Assembly (NCBI RefSeq): GCF_014640635.1 | Contig: NZ_BMHI01000005.1 | Coordinates: forward strand, 1-64,000 | Direction of reading: 5' to 3' | Length of the DNA: 64,000 bases | Source: Flexivirga endophytica | GTDB lineage: Bacteria; Actinomycetota; Actinomycetes; Actinomycetales; Dermatophilaceae | Shown: in pieces, positions 20,654 to 30,059 of the stretch | How the letters are laid out: the number at the start of each line of letters is the position of its first letter | Numbering within the stretch: position 1 is the stretch's first letter | Position numbers and translations under genes: made by a program | Notes under the pieces: generated by a model | Seen by the model: only the letters and a program-made list of their open reading frames with translations | Told to the model about the DNA's origin: nothing | Databases searched by the model: none

Positions 20654-20880
20654 GTTTCCTGCCCCCACTTGTGTGCTGGGTGAATGCGACTGGTTGCCGC
20701 AGGGTCAAGCATGACTGTGAGGTGCGGCCGTCGCCGCAAATGCACGTCACGATGTTCCCAGTATGACTGTTTGCGCGGGGCTGCACGTCCCAATAGCAGA
20801 TATTAGGGTGTAGTGGTGAAGTCGGCAATAAACAGCTGCTTCAAGTTGCAAAAAAGGATGACCCGGGCAAGAAACCGACG

Positions 20881-21996
20881 TCACTGAACGGGCAACTTCT
20901 CCAGCAATCGCTCGAACTCACCGGCGCGCTGCTGCCACGTGGGTATCTCGGCTGCATTCGCGGAACCCGTCGCCTCGTGGGTCAGCACCTCAGCCACGGC
21001 TGCCGGGAAACGTGCAGCCTCGGCGACGATGGTCCCGGCCAGCTCGCGGAAGCCGGCCACTGACGTGCTGACCACCGGCCGGCCCGCAGCGGCGTACTCA
21101 TATGCCTTGATCGGGTCCAGGCTCTCGGTGAACGGCGTGACCACGTGCGGTACGACGAGTGCGTCGGCGTGCTGCAGGTAGGCCGGCACGAACGACGCAG
21201 GGCGCGCACCCAGACGTATGGCGCCGGACGCGTCGAGCCGCGCCCGATCCTCGCCGGTGAGGGCGTCCGGCCCGACCAGCACGAGCTCGTCGCCGGCAGT
21301 GCGGAGCAGGTCCGCGGTCGCGCAGCACACATCGATGTCGAGCCGGTCGCTGTGCAGGGTCCCGACATACAGGGCGACGCGGCCGGTGGGCAGATCATCG
21401 GGACGCGGATGCGGTCGGGCGTAGAGATGGAGGTCGACGGCGTTCGGGATCAGCGCGACCGGACGAGTTGCGGACTTGGACTGCTGCAGCGCGGGGGAGC
21501 ACACGATGACCTCGGCACACGCGTCGAGCAACAGCGCTTCTTGCGCGCGCAGCCGAGCGAGTTCGCTCGCCGGTCGCCGCGCGAGCAGCCAGTCGTCAGT
21601 GATGTCGTAGATCGCCGGCCAGTCGACCCGGGCGAGAAGCTCCGCGCCACGCGGGTCGTTGACCCACAGCAGCGGGTCGGCCAACCCCAGACGGTCGGCT
21701 GCGGTCACGACGGATCGCGCCCACCGCTCGTCCTGCCCGGAATCGAACCTGCGCGGCAACCACTTGGTCTGCTCCAGCACCGTGATCCCCGGCTCGCTCA
21801 TCAGCGGCCGCAGTCCGCGGGCGGCTCGTGGCCGATGGCGCTGTCGCGCCGCGTGCAGCGGGTCGACCGAGGGTTCGACATACAGGACGTCCCCGATGAC
21901 GCCGTTCGCGCGCAACCGGGTGAGGAGGTGCTGGTTGCGGCGCCATACCTCGTCCCACCGCTCGAGCGAGATGAAGACGACGGGTCTCGCCCTCAC
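20881..21996 (-). CDS. Glycosyltransferase, GT-B fold
   Basis: The 371-residue product starts at GTG 21996 and overlaps the upstream gene by 4 bp. VVFISLERWDEVWRRNQHLL at the N-terminus and SLDPIKAYEYAAAGRPVVST in the donor-binding part resemble GT1/GT4-like transferases of polysaccharide clusters. VALYVGTLHSDRLDID is the inter-domain start of the second Rossmann fold. It is the last gene of a four-gene minus-strand operon (26314 to 20881). Acceptor and donor are unknown. Confidence 0.87.
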   Translation of the reverse strand: MRARPVVFISLERWDEVWRRNQHLLTRLRANGVIGDVLYVEPSVDPLHAARQRHRPRAARGLRPLMSEPGITVLEQTKWLPRRFDSGQDERWARSVVTAADRLGLADPLLWVNDPRGAELLARVDWPAIYDITDDWLLARRPASELARLRAQEALLLDACAEVIVCSPALQQSKSATRPVALIPNAVDLHLYARPHPRPDDLPTGRVALYVGTLHSDRLDIDVCCATADLLRTAGDELVLVGPDALTGEDRARLDASGAIRLGARPASFVPAYLQHADALVVPHVVTPFTESLDPIKAYEYAAAGRPVVSTSVAGFRELAGTIVAEAARFPAAVAEVLTHEATGSANAAEIPTWQQRAGEFERLLEKLPVQ

Positions 21997-23015
21997 AGGA
22001 CGCTCCGATAGACCTGCGAGGTCAGCTCGACCTGCCGCTCGAGGGTGAAGCTGCGTTGTTGCGCTTCGTGCAGGGACGAGCCGACCCGGTCGCGTCGGGA
22101 GGGGTCGGCTGCGAGCTCGGCCAGTATCCGAGCGCCGGAGGCAATGTCGCCCGGCGCGAAAAGCGACTCCGGCGTGACGGATCCGACCGTCTCGACATGT
22201 CCGCCGGCCCCGCTAGCGACCACGGGTAAGCCGCACGCCATCGCCTCAACCACGCTGAGCCCGTAGGCCTCAGCCGGGCACGGTGCGAGGAGCACACCGG
22301 CAGAACGCATCAGCACACGGGCGTCCGCGACTCGTCCGAGCAGACTGGTGCGGTCGGCAATCCCCAACGCGGCGAGTTGTTGCTCGATGCGAGGACGCAG
22401 TGCGCCGTCACCGGCGATGTGCAACCGCCAGCCCTCGTCGAGCAGTCCGGACGCGGCTGCGATCTCGACTCCCTCGGACGTTGCCTTCTCCGGCTCCATC
22501 CGCTGCGCGATGAGGATCACCGGCGCACGGTCCGGCGCCGGCACGAGTCGCTCCGTGGACACGCCGGCATGGATCACCGTGCAAGGTCCCTCGATGAACG
22601 CGGCCGCATAACCGCTCACCGCGGTCTCTGCCGCGATCGCTCGGGACACCGTGTGGCGCAACGCTTCTCGCCGCAGTCTCGTGGCACCACGGGACTGCGG
22701 TGTATGGCGCGTGGCGACCACCGGCGTGCGGGACAGACGTGTCCCCAGATATGCCGCGAGGTCGGCGGCCGTGAGGTGCGAATGGATGACCTGTGTGCCG
22801 GACCTGCGCACCGCGAGGACAGCGTCCCATACCGTGCGTGCAGGCGTGAATCCCACGCCGTACGAGGTCAATTCGGTCTGCATTCGCTCCGGGGCGCCGC
22901 CGACGACGCTCACCTCCAGTCCGGCGCGTGCCTGCGCGGTCGCGAGCGTGCGGATGTGGGCCTCGACCCCGGCGTAGCGGTCGGAGGCCGTGACGTGGGT
23001 GACCGAGATCGTCAT
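21993..23015 (-). CDS. Glycosyltransferase, GT4 family
   Basis: A 340-residue GT4 enzyme. The Gly-rich N-terminus (VTHVTASDRYAGVEAHIRTL) binds the acceptor, and CPAEAYGLSVVEAMACGLPV carries the donor-phosphate E-x7-E motif. VILIAQRMEPEKATSEGVE contains the conserved Arg/Lys region. ATGA-type overlaps of 4 bp with both neighbours show tight coupling in the minus-strand operon. It is presumed to add one sugar to the lipid-linked repeat on the cytosolic face. Confidence 0.9.
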   Translation of the reverse strand: MTISVTHVTASDRYAGVEAHIRTLATAQARAGLEVSVVGGAPERMQTELTSYGVGFTPARTVWDAVLAVRRSGTQVIHSHLTAADLAAYLGTRLSRTPVVATRHTPQSRGATRLRREALRHTVSRAIAAETAVSGYAAAFIEGPCTVIHAGVSTERLVPAPDRAPVILIAQRMEPEKATSEGVEIAAASGLLDEGWRLHIAGDGALRPRIEQQLAALGIADRTSLLGRVADARVLMRSAGVLLAPCPAEAYGLSVVEAMACGLPVVASGAGGHVETVGSVTPESLFAPGDIASGARILAELAADPSRRDRVGSSLHEAQQRSFTLERQVELTSQVYRSVL

Positions 23016-24334
23016 ACGTTCGCGGCCTGGCGGTCGTCGGCGATGTCGACCGCTGTGCCGCGCGCGTCATCGACGACCTTCTCGTGTCCACCGAGCGCGA
23101 TGCCGGCGATGAGCAGCGGCAACGATGCGGTCACCGACAGCCAGAAGATGTCCAGCTGCCCCTGCACCGCCCGGTCGACGAGCACCGCGAGGGCGAGCGT
23201 GCCGTAGGTGGACTTGAGACGAGCAGTCACGACGATCGAGCCGATCAGGAAGAGCAGGAAGGCCGCCAGACCGATCAGTCCGGTGGTGCTCAGGACCTCC
23301 AGCTCAGCGTTGGGTGGTTGGAAGTTCACATCGAATCGCGAGGAGTACCACCAGCGTTGGCCGGCGCCGAAGAGTGGGTCGTCGCGCCATACATTGATCG
23401 CGTCGGTGAACCATTCGACACGCTGATGGGCCGAGTTGTGGCTGTTGTCCGACCGCAACTGCTCCCGCAGGGTCAGCACCGAGACGATGATGGCGGGCAC
23501 CGCCACCAACGGCAGCAGTGCCGACCGTCGGTGCTCACCACGGCGCAGCATCGCGACCAGGATTGCGGCCGCGAGGCCGACGATGGCCTGGCGCGACTGG
23601 GTCATCCCGATCGCGACGCCGAAGAGGACGAGAAGCGGGGTCGCAAGTCGCCCGAGTCGCATCCACGGCGGATGTACCGCGCAGACGACCGCGATGAAGC
23701 CGATGGTGGTGCCGAGATAGTTCTTTCCGCCGCTGAAGAACAGGTCGGGGTCGACGGGGCCGAAGTGTCCCTTGGCATACCGCAGTAGACCGTCGACGAC
23801 GACGATCACAGCCATCGCGGTCGCGCACAGCAACAGCAGCAGCAACCCCGCGCGGGCGAAGCCGCGGCGGCCGATGGTCCATCCGACGATGAGTGCCCCC
23901 ATCACCAGCACGACCTCGTGCGGCCATTCGACGAGGTTGTCGCGGTAGGGATTCGCCGCGAGGGAGAGCGCAAACGCCGCGAAGTATGCCGCAGCCAGCC
24001 ACAGCAGCGTGCGCAACGTGTGGCTGAACGGCCGTGGCGCGAGCAGGAGGGCCGGCACGAACGCCAGGGCGAGCGCGAGGTCGGCGAACGTGACGCCGTT
24101 GGAGCCGACCCCGCTTGCGCGGTAGGCGACCAACATGACCGGCAGCAGCAGGATCGGCAGGAGCGCCGGCTCCAGGGCCGACAGCCCGGTCAGCGCGGCC
24201 AGACCGGCGACCGCGAGCGCGATGTGAGGGTGATGTGGCAGCAGGTAGCCGATCGTCACCGTCATGACGATGACGAGTGCGACGAACATTCCGGTGCGCA
24301 GCCGGTCCGCGAGCTGACGGGAGGGGGCCATCAT
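23012..24334 (-). CDS. O-antigen ligase/polymerase family membrane protein (Wzy-like)
   Basis: A 440-residue polytopic protein with about 11-12 hydrophobic segments. A large polar loop near residues 290-350 contains SAHQRVEWFTDAINVWRDDP and LFGAGQRWWYSSRF, the His/Arg- and Gly-containing pattern of the Wzy_C/O-antigen ligase family. It most likely polymerises flipped repeat units outside the membrane. It sits between glycosyltransferase genes with a 4-bp overlap downstream and 12 bp upstream. Two adjacent ATG codons (24334, 24331) are equally plausible starts. Confidence 0.85.
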   Translation of the reverse strand: MMAPSRQLADRLRTGMFVALVIVMTVTIGYLLPHHPHIALAVAGLAALTGLSALEPALLPILLLPVMLVAYRASGVGSNGVTFADLALALAFVPALLLAPRPFSHTLRTLLWLAAAYFAAFALSLAANPYRDNLVEWPHEVVLVMGALIVGWTIGRRGFARAGLLLLLLCATAMAVIVVVDGLLRYAKGHFGPVDPDLFFSGGKNYLGTTIGFIAVVCAVHPPWMRLGRLATPLLVLFGVAIGMTQSRQAIVGLAAAILVAMLRRGEHRRSALLPLVAVPAIIVSVLTLREQLRSDNSHNSAHQRVEWFTDAINVWRDDPLFGAGQRWWYSSRFDVNFQPPNAELEVLSTTGLIGLAAFLLFLIGSIVVTARLKSTYGTLALAVLVDRAVQGQLDIFWLSVTASLPLLIAGIALGGHEKVVDDARGTAVDIADDRQAANV

Positions 24335-24346
24335 CGCGGTCGCCCC

Positions 24347-26314
24347 CTACTCCGTGTGCTCTGCCGCAGTAGCAGCACGCACGTGTTCATCTCGAACAGC
24401 GACCGGGCCGCGCAGGTAACGGCGCATCCGGCGCCGCGACTCGACCCCGCTGTCACCTCGGAGTATGACAGAGCGCAGCCCTGCTCCCATGATGATTGCG
24501 GATCGTGCGACCGCCCATCCCGCGCGCCCGTAATGCTTGCGATGGAACGTCTCCTGGGCTGCGTGGAAGTGCGCGTCCCGCACCTCGGTGTCGCTGCTCG
24601 TCGCCGCGCCGATGTGGGTCGCCCGCACTTCGGGTATGACGGCGTGGCGCCAGCCGAGCATGACCGCTCGTTTCGCCCAGTCGGTCTCCTCGGCATACAG
24701 GAAGAACCGCTCGTCGAAGCCGCCGACCTGTGCCAGAGCTTCGGCGCGCAGCAGGAGGACGGAGCCGATCACATATTCGTCGGCGGGCCGGTGCAACCGG
24801 TCGAGGCCGAGAGCCTCGCGCCATACGCCGGCCGGGCTGGGGATTGGCCACCCCACCCGGGACGTGTGCCCGTCGGCGTCGACCTGGGCGGGGCCGACGG
24901 AGGCGAGGTCCGGCTCGGCCAGCAGCCTGGCCTGCAGTCGGTCGATTTGGGCGTCGGTGACCACCGCGTCCGGGTTGAGCAACAGCACGTCACCAGCCGG
25001 ATCTCCTTGCGCCAGACCGATATTGACGCCTGCTCCGAACCCTCCGTTGCGCCCTGCGTCGAGGTAACGCACTCCGGCCGCGCGGCAGACCTCCGCAACG
25101 TCCGCCCGCGAGCTGTTGTCGACGACCAGGACCCGGTCGGGACGCAACGGCTGCAGACACCGTGCGAGGTATGCCGGTGCGCCATACGCGACGATCACGA
25201 TCTGTACCGGGCGCGGCATCGGCAGGGCCGCGTGGGTCACGGTCCGGTAGAGGTCGATGTACTGCCCGGCGATGGATCGCCAGTCGAACTGCTCCGCACG
25301 CCGCAGCCCTGTGGCCCGCAGCGCGGGTCGACTTTCGCCCACCGCCTCGCGGAGTGCGTCCGCCAGCGCCGTCGGGTTGCCCTCGGGCACGACGCGGCCG
25401 GCCCCGCCGACCACGTCCGGCAGCGCTCCGGAGTCACTGGCCACGACGGGCGTGCCACAGGCCATGGCCTCGACGGCGACCCGACCGAACTGCTCCACCC
25501 AACTGTTGGTGGTGAGCGACGGAACCGCGAGCACATCGATAGCCCGGTAGAAGTCGGCAAGGTCTCCACCGTCGAGCGCCCCGAGCAACTGGACCCGTTC
25601 ACCGAGCTGTCGGTCGGCGATCGCGCCGCGCAGCTCCGCGTCGGCCGACCCCGCCCCGGCGACACGGAGAGTGAGTTCAGGGGCCCGCTCGATGGCGTCG
25701 AGCAGGACGAAGACGCCCTTACGGCGTTCGATGCGGCCGGCGTAACCGACAACAGTCGTGGTCACCTCGGCGCCGGGATCGGCGTGCGGTCGGAAGACCG
25801 ACCGGTCGACGCCGAGTCCGATGGTCACAGGCCTGCCGGGAAAGCCCTTGCGGCAACAGATTTCGCCGGCAACGTCGTTGCACACCTGCAATCCGGCGGC
25901 ACCGCGTAACGCGGCGCGCTCGAGCCGGCGGAACGGCGCGGGGTAGCGCTTCTCGATGTTCTGCGCAGAGTAGAGCGTGTATGGCGCGCGCTGCCGCGCG
26001 AGTTTGCGCAGCAACAGGATCTCCGCGGTGGCCAGTGCGAACGGCTCCTCGTGGATGTCGATGACGTCGACGGGCGCACGCAACGCAGCCCACACCGGAC
26101 GCGGGTCGTAGAGGAATAAAGCGGGGTGGGTTCCAAGTGTCCGGACCCCGGTCACCGGCTCGTCGAGCACTGGATCGAGATCGACTGTGCGACCGGCTGT
26201 GTTCCAGCGTTTCGCGGTGAAAAGGTCTATGTCCACGCCCGATTCGCGGATCCGTTGCTCGCGTTGCCGCCACGACCGGACCACTGCGCTGTGTGAGAAG
26301 CGTAGAACGCGCAC
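24347..26314 (-). CDS. Fused glycosyltransferase: GT4 domain plus GT2 domain
   Basis: A 655-residue fusion. Residues 1 to about 360 are GT4, with VVGYAGRIERRKGVFVLLDA and WVEQFGRVAVEAMACGTPVV. From about 368 a GT2 domain begins (VQIVIVAYGAPAYLARCL), with VLLLNPDAVV as the metal motif region and GFDERFFLYAEETDWAKRA typical of rhamnosyltransferase-like GT2. Two consecutive sugar additions by one polypeptide are likely. GTG 26314 has GGAGGAG 9 nt upstream. It is the first gene of the minus-strand operon and divergent from the autokinase at 26415, with a 100-bp shared promoter region. Confidence 0.92.
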   Translation of the reverse strand: MRVLRFSHSAVVRSWRQREQRIRESGVDIDLFTAKRWNTAGRTVDLDPVLDEPVTGVRTLGTHPALFLYDPRPVWAALRAPVDVIDIHEEPFALATAEILLLRKLARQRAPYTLYSAQNIEKRYPAPFRRLERAALRGAAGLQVCNDVAGEICCRKGFPGRPVTIGLGVDRSVFRPHADPGAEVTTTVVGYAGRIERRKGVFVLLDAIERAPELTLRVAGAGSADAELRGAIADRQLGERVQLLGALDGGDLADFYRAIDVLAVPSLTTNSWVEQFGRVAVEAMACGTPVVASDSGALPDVVGGAGRVVPEGNPTALADALREAVGESRPALRATGLRRAEQFDWRSIAGQYIDLYRTVTHAALPMPRPVQIVIVAYGAPAYLARCLQPLRPDRVLVVDNSSRADVAEVCRAAGVRYLDAGRNGGFGAGVNIGLAQGDPAGDVLLLNPDAVVTDAQIDRLQARLLAEPDLASVGPAQVDADGHTSRVGWPIPSPAGVWREALGLDRLHRPADEYVIGSVLLLRAEALAQVGGFDERFFLYAEETDWAKRAVMLGWRHAVIPEVRATHIGAATSSDTEVRDAHFHAAQETFHRKHYGRAGWAVARSAIIMGAGLRSVILRGDSGVESRRRMRRYLRGPVAVRDEHVRAATAAEHTE

Positions 26315-26414
26315 TCGACTACACTCCTCCAGAACGACGGGACAGCAGGATATCCGCCGCGTAACGTTGAGATCAGGGGCTCCGGCCCGCCCATGAGTTC
26401 AGGGAGATCGGCGC

Positions 26415-27875
26415 GTGACAGTTCGGGAGTTCCTCACCATATTGCGTCGCCAATGGCTGACCCTGGTCATCTGCATCCTGGTCGTCGTCGGTGTCACCGC
26501 GGGAGTCACCCTGCTCCAGGCGAAGGTCTACACTGCGACAGCATCCGTCTATCTGCAGACCGGCGTCGTCACGAAGAGCGACGCCGGCAGCGTCGTGATC
26601 AACGCGAACGACCTCGACACCTATATCGCTGTGCTGCACTCGCCGGAGGTCGTCAAGCCACTGCGCAAACGGGCCGGGCTGCCGGCCGGTTATCCGATCG
26701 ATGTCGCGGCGTCCGCCAACTCGAAGGCGAACATCCTCACCGTTGTCGTCAAGGACGCCGACCCGGCCCGTGCAGCGCGCATCGCGAATGCCGTCGGGCC
26801 GCAACTCGCCAAGAGCGCAGCGACGTTCTCCACCCTGCTCCAGGTGAGCGGGCAGGAGGTCACCTCGATCCCGGTGTCGCCGGCGACCACCCCGAACGAG
26901 CCGTCCTCCCCGAACCTCGAGCGCAACCTGGTCCTTGCCCTGCTGACCGGGCTGCTGCTCGGCGTGGGCGTCACCCTGATCCGCAACACCGTGGACACCA
27001 AGGTGCGCGACGAGGCCGACCTGCACGCCGCGGCCGACGCCCCGGTGCTGGCGGACCTGCCGGTCGAGAAGCAACTCGCCACAGACGGAGTGCTCCGGGA
27101 CTGGTCCGCGGACAGCTCCCACCACAGCTACCTGGAGGCGGTGCGGCGATTGCGCACCGGCCTGATGTTCGTCGATGTCACGACCAGTGGTCACACCTTC
27201 GTGATCACGTCAGCGGCGCCGGGCGAGGGGAAGACGACGACCTGCGCCAACCTGGCGCGGGCACTGGCCGAGGCCGGCTCGCGCACTCTGTTGATCGACG
27301 GTGACCTGCGACGGCCGAGCATCGCCAGAATGCTCGGTCTGGAGGGCAGCGTCGGACTGACGACGGTGTTGCTCGGCGGTGCGAGACTCGAGGACGCCAT
27401 CCAGCCGTTCGGCGACATCGAGCTCGATGTGCTCACGTCCGGCGAGGTCCCGCCCAACCCGAGTGAACTCATCGGCTCCGATCGGATGGCGACGCTCATG
27501 GCGAACCTGCAGGCTCGTTACGATTTCGTGTTGATCGACAGCCCCCCGGTGCTGCCCGTCGTGGACGCGATGCTGCTGCACAAGCTGGCATCGGGTCTGG
27601 TCATGGTCGTCGCAGCAGGACGCACCCGCAAACGGGACCTGCTGCAGGCGGCGAAGTTCTTCCACAACTCCGATGTCGAGATCAGTGGTTTCGTCCTGAA
27701 TCTCGCCGGTCGTCGCCGCGCAGGAACGAGCTACTACCGCTACACGTATCAGCCGGAGAAGGGTGCGATCGCCACGCCCCGTGTCGCGGAGGGCCCGGCG
27801 ACTCGCCGTGGTGCAGCGGACAGTAGGAAGGCCGTCAGCAGGAAGAGATCGCACCGACAGCTCAGTCGGCGATGA
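26415..27875 (+). CDS. Polysaccharide chain-length regulator fused to BY-type tyrosine kinase
   Basis: The 486-residue product begins with a Wzz domain: a membrane segment at about 15-35, a periplasmic-type part and a second membrane segment at about 172-190. A CpsD/CapB-type bacterial tyrosine kinase follows, with Walker A APGEGKTTT near 268-276, Walker A' LLIDGDLRRPS and Walker B VLIDSPP. Near the C-terminus, YYRYTYQP is a tyrosine cluster suited to autophosphorylation. It should control export and chain length in the Wzx/Wzy pathway. The start is GTG 26415. Its 3' end overlaps the convergent PqqD-like gene by 14 bp. Confidence 0.93.
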   Translation: MTVREFLTILRRQWLTLVICILVVVGVTAGVTLLQAKVYTATASVYLQTGVVTKSDAGSVVINANDLDTYIAVLHSPEVVKPLRKRAGLPAGYPIDVAASANSKANILTVVVKDADPARAARIANAVGPQLAKSAATFSTLLQVSGQEVTSIPVSPATTPNEPSSPNLERNLVLALLTGLLLGVGVTLIRNTVDTKVRDEADLHAAADAPVLADLPVEKQLATDGVLRDWSADSSHHSYLEAVRRLRTGLMFVDVTTSGHTFVITSAAPGEGKTTTCANLARALAEAGSRTLLIDGDLRRPSIARMLGLEGSVGLTTVLLGGARLEDAIQPFGDIELDVLTSGEVPPNPSELIGSDRMATLMANLQARYDFVLIDSPPVLPVVDAMLLHKLASGLVMVVAAGRTRKRDLLQAAKFFHNSDVEISGFVLNLAGRRRAGTSYYRYTYQPEKGAIATPRVAEGPATRRGAADSRKAVSRKRSHRQLSRR

Positions 27876-28119
27876 GCAGCCCGTCCTGACACAGCGAGCT
27901 CAGGAAGACACGCACCTCGTCGGCGACATCGCGGTCGGGGACCCCGGCTCGCGCGGCCACCCGTCGCACGATGTCCTCTTCCGAAGACCCGTTCACGCAG
28001 TCCCAGATGATCGTGGCATTGCCTTGCAGGACAACGACATTGCCCAGTAGCTGGGCGATGAAGACCCGGTCGTCCCGCCGAGCCACGGCAACCTGCGCGG
28101 ACTGGCGGAAGCAGCTCAT
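27862..28119 (-). CDS. PqqD-family small protein (RiPP recognition element-like)
   Basis: An 85-residue protein with the PqqD pattern: a beta-rich N-half (FIAQLLGNVVVLQGNATIIWD), then helices containing EEDIVRRVAARAG and a C-terminal FLSSLCQDGLLI. Such proteins bind leader peptides for modification enzymes, or occur with nucleotidyltransferases in envelope clusters. Its start overlaps the stop of the nucleotidyltransferase gene (ATGA), so the two form a pair. No radical-SAM enzyme, HPr-kinase-like gene or precursor peptide was recognised nearby. Confidence 0.82.
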   Translation of the reverse strand: MSCFRQSAQVAVARRDDRVFIAQLLGNVVVLQGNATIIWDCVNGSSEEDIVRRVAARAGVPDRDVADEVRVFLSSLCQDGLLIAD

Positions 28120-28988
28120 GATCTGCCCCTGCGGCTGGTGATCTCACGCGTCGCCAGCGACAGGCGGCGCATGAACTCCCGGACCATGTCGGCACGAGAC
28201 GGCTCCCGACCCCTCAAGGTGCGCAGGTGATCGCGGTTGACCTGCAACGAGCGGACGGCGAGCGACGCCTTGGACCGGATTCCGGGCGATGCCTTGATGC
28301 GTGCGCGCCATTCGGTGGTCCGAGCGGCGTCGGGGCTCGAATTCACTTTCCAGAGCAGGTAGTCCGGGCGATGCCGGAAATCCTCCAGTCCGCCGACGGC
28401 TGCGGCGAAGGCGACCTCGGCCTTCATGGTCCCGACGAGATCGCGGATCCGCCGCTGAGTCGTGACGTCAGCGGTCCGCCATACATGCTCGACGTCCAGC
28501 CGGGAGCGATGGTCGCCGTGCGAACGAGCCGCATGCAGCAACACGATCAGTGCCTGCGCGTCGAGGCTGGGGACCGCGCAGTCGACCTGGGCGATCGGCG
28601 TCTGGCTCCGGCAACCCCAGAACGCGTCGAACGCCTCGTCCGGGGGCAGACCCACGCCAGGGATCAGGCGATGCAGATCGAGATGGCCGAGGGTTTCGTG
28701 GTGCCAGTTCTCCGCGTGCTCGAAGGGGGAGCCGGTGGAGAAGTGCCCAGTCTGCTGCCAGCCGTGTTCACTCAGCGCTGCCCGCAGGGTGGCGATGTGC
28801 GGAGGCCGGACGAGCAGATCGACGTCCATGCTGACCCGGCCGGGGTGGCGCAACTCCGGATCGAGGGCGAGGCCTTTGATGTGCAGCGCGTCGATCCGTC
28901 GGCTGTCGCACAGCAGTTGAACGACGCCGTGGGCGAGTTCGATGCGCACCTGTGCCACCTCGTGCTCGGCCCACTCCGTTTGCGTCAT
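28116..28988 (-). CDS. Nucleotidyltransferase family protein (NTP_transf_5-like)
   Basis: A 290-residue protein starting at ATG 28988; the frame is open much further upstream, but that part overlaps the MauE-type gene on the other strand and is not coding-like. ALHIKGLALD followed by VSMDVDLLVRPPH is the signature of this uncharacterised nucleotidyltransferase group, with the D-x-D metal pair. HLDLHRLIPG supplies a further Asp. The family accompanies PqqD-like proteins in lasso-peptide and exopolysaccharide/exosortase clusters. Its substrate is unknown; a peptide or a polysaccharide-linked protein are both possible. Confidence 0.83.
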   Translation of the reverse strand: MTQTEWAEHEVAQVRIELAHGVVQLLCDSRRIDALHIKGLALDPELRHPGRVSMDVDLLVRPPHIATLRAALSEHGWQQTGHFSTGSPFEHAENWHHETLGHLDLHRLIPGVGLPPDEAFDAFWGCRSQTPIAQVDCAVPSLDAQALIVLLHAARSHGDHRSRLDVEHVWRTADVTTQRRIRDLVGTMKAEVAFAAAVGGLEDFRHRPDYLLWKVNSSPDAARTTEWRARIKASPGIRSKASLAVRSLQVNRDHLRTLRGREPSRADMVREFMRRLSLATREITSRRGRS

Positions 28989-29045
28989 CGCGCCGATTGT
29001 CGCAGAAGGTCGGCATGGTGCTGTTGACGTCCGTAGCCTTTGTTC

Positions 29046-30059
29046 GTGACCACACCGCTCGTCCTGCCGTCGCTGCTGCTCGCACTGGTGCTGACCGTCA
29101 GCGCGGTGTTCAAGCTGCGCGACGCGGTGACCTCGACCGACGCCTTCGTCTCGTTGCGATTGCCCGATCGACTGCGTGCGTTGAAGGTGCCCGTTCTGTT
29201 GCCGTACGCCGAGTTGTTGCTCGCCGTCGCATTGGTCGTCGTCCCGGAGCCCGGCTACGTGGTGGTGACCGTCGTGACGGTGTTGCTCTTCGTCGCATAC
29301 CTCGCCGTCATCGTGCGAGCGCTCGGTTTCGAGGAGCGGGTTGAGTGCGGCTGTTTCGGTCGTCTCGGCCTGGGCGACGTCGATCGGCGTACCGCGGTGC
29401 GCAACGGTGTGCTGGTGCTGGTGGCGTTGGTCGCCCTCGGCGACGCCGTGGCAGGTCACAGCGTCATTGAGCGGCTGGTCGATTTCGGTGTCACCGAATG
29501 GGGTTGGCTGATCGGAGTGGCGGTCGCGATCGTCCTCACCTGGCTGGTCGTGGGTCGGCGGAGTGAGGCCGCGAACGCGACGCCGACGACCTCGGAGCCG
29601 GCTCAGGGGGACGATCAGCTCGACTACGAGCGCCGGCCGATCCCGTATGGCGCCCTGCTCGACCGGACGACCGGAGAGTCCGTCCCGCTGTTCGCGGTCG
29701 GTGGCGGCAGGCCGGCGCTGCTCGTCTTCGTCAATCTGTGGTGCGGTCCGTGCGTGCGGACGATGGAGATGTTGCCTTCCTGGGCCGGCAGACACTCGGC
29801 GATCCGGACCATCGCCATACCGCCCGGGACAGGATTCGACGAACTTCCTGACCTCGGCCCGCACGTGTCCTGGATGGAGGACCCAGCGGCCACCGTGGCA
29901 CGCACCTTCGCCGTGACGTACCCGTCGGCGGTGCTGTTCGGCGTCGACGGAATGTTGGCGGGTGGGCCGGAGAGCGGTTTCGACGGCATCAGCAACTTTT
30001 TGGACGAGATCTCCGAGCAGTTGGCCGAAGCGGGCGTGCCGGCAAGTGGAGCACCGTGA
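29046..30059 (+). CDS. MauE/DoxX-like membrane protein fused to thioredoxin domain
   Basis: A 337-residue protein starting at GTG 29046. The N-terminal ~180 residues have four to five membrane segments and the MauE features FKLRDAV and ECGCFGRL. The C-terminal part is a thioredoxin fold with active site LWCGPCVRT and a cis-Pro region TYPSAVLFG. MauE supports disulfide formation in methylamine dehydrogenase, so a role in thiol oxidation or reduction of exported proteins is likely. It begins a plus-strand operon with GT4, acyltransferase and flippase genes and is divergent from the PqqD/nucleotidyltransferase pair. Confidence 0.87.
   Translation: MTTPLVLPSLLLALVLTVSAVFKLRDAVTSTDAFVSLRLPDRLRALKVPVLLPYAELLLAVALVVVPEPGYVVVTVVTVLLFVAYLAVIVRALGFEERVECGCFGRLGLGDVDRRTAVRNGVLVLVALVALGDAVAGHSVIERLVDFGVTEWGWLIGVAVAIVLTWLVVGRRSEAANATPTTSEPAQGDDQLDYERRPIPYGALLDRTTGESVPLFAVGGGRPALLVFVNLWCGPCVRTMEMLPSWAGRHSAIRTIAIPPGTGFDELPDLGPHVSWMEDPAATVARTFAVTYPSAVLFGVDGMLAGGPESGFDGISNFLDEISEQLAEAGVPASGAP

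Noticed and set aside
28989-29864. N-terminal extension of the nucleotidyltransferase on the minus strand
   Set aside because: It lies opposite the MauE-thioredoxin gene, is rich in Arg/His/Gln as expected of antisense GC-rich DNA, and has no family similarity.
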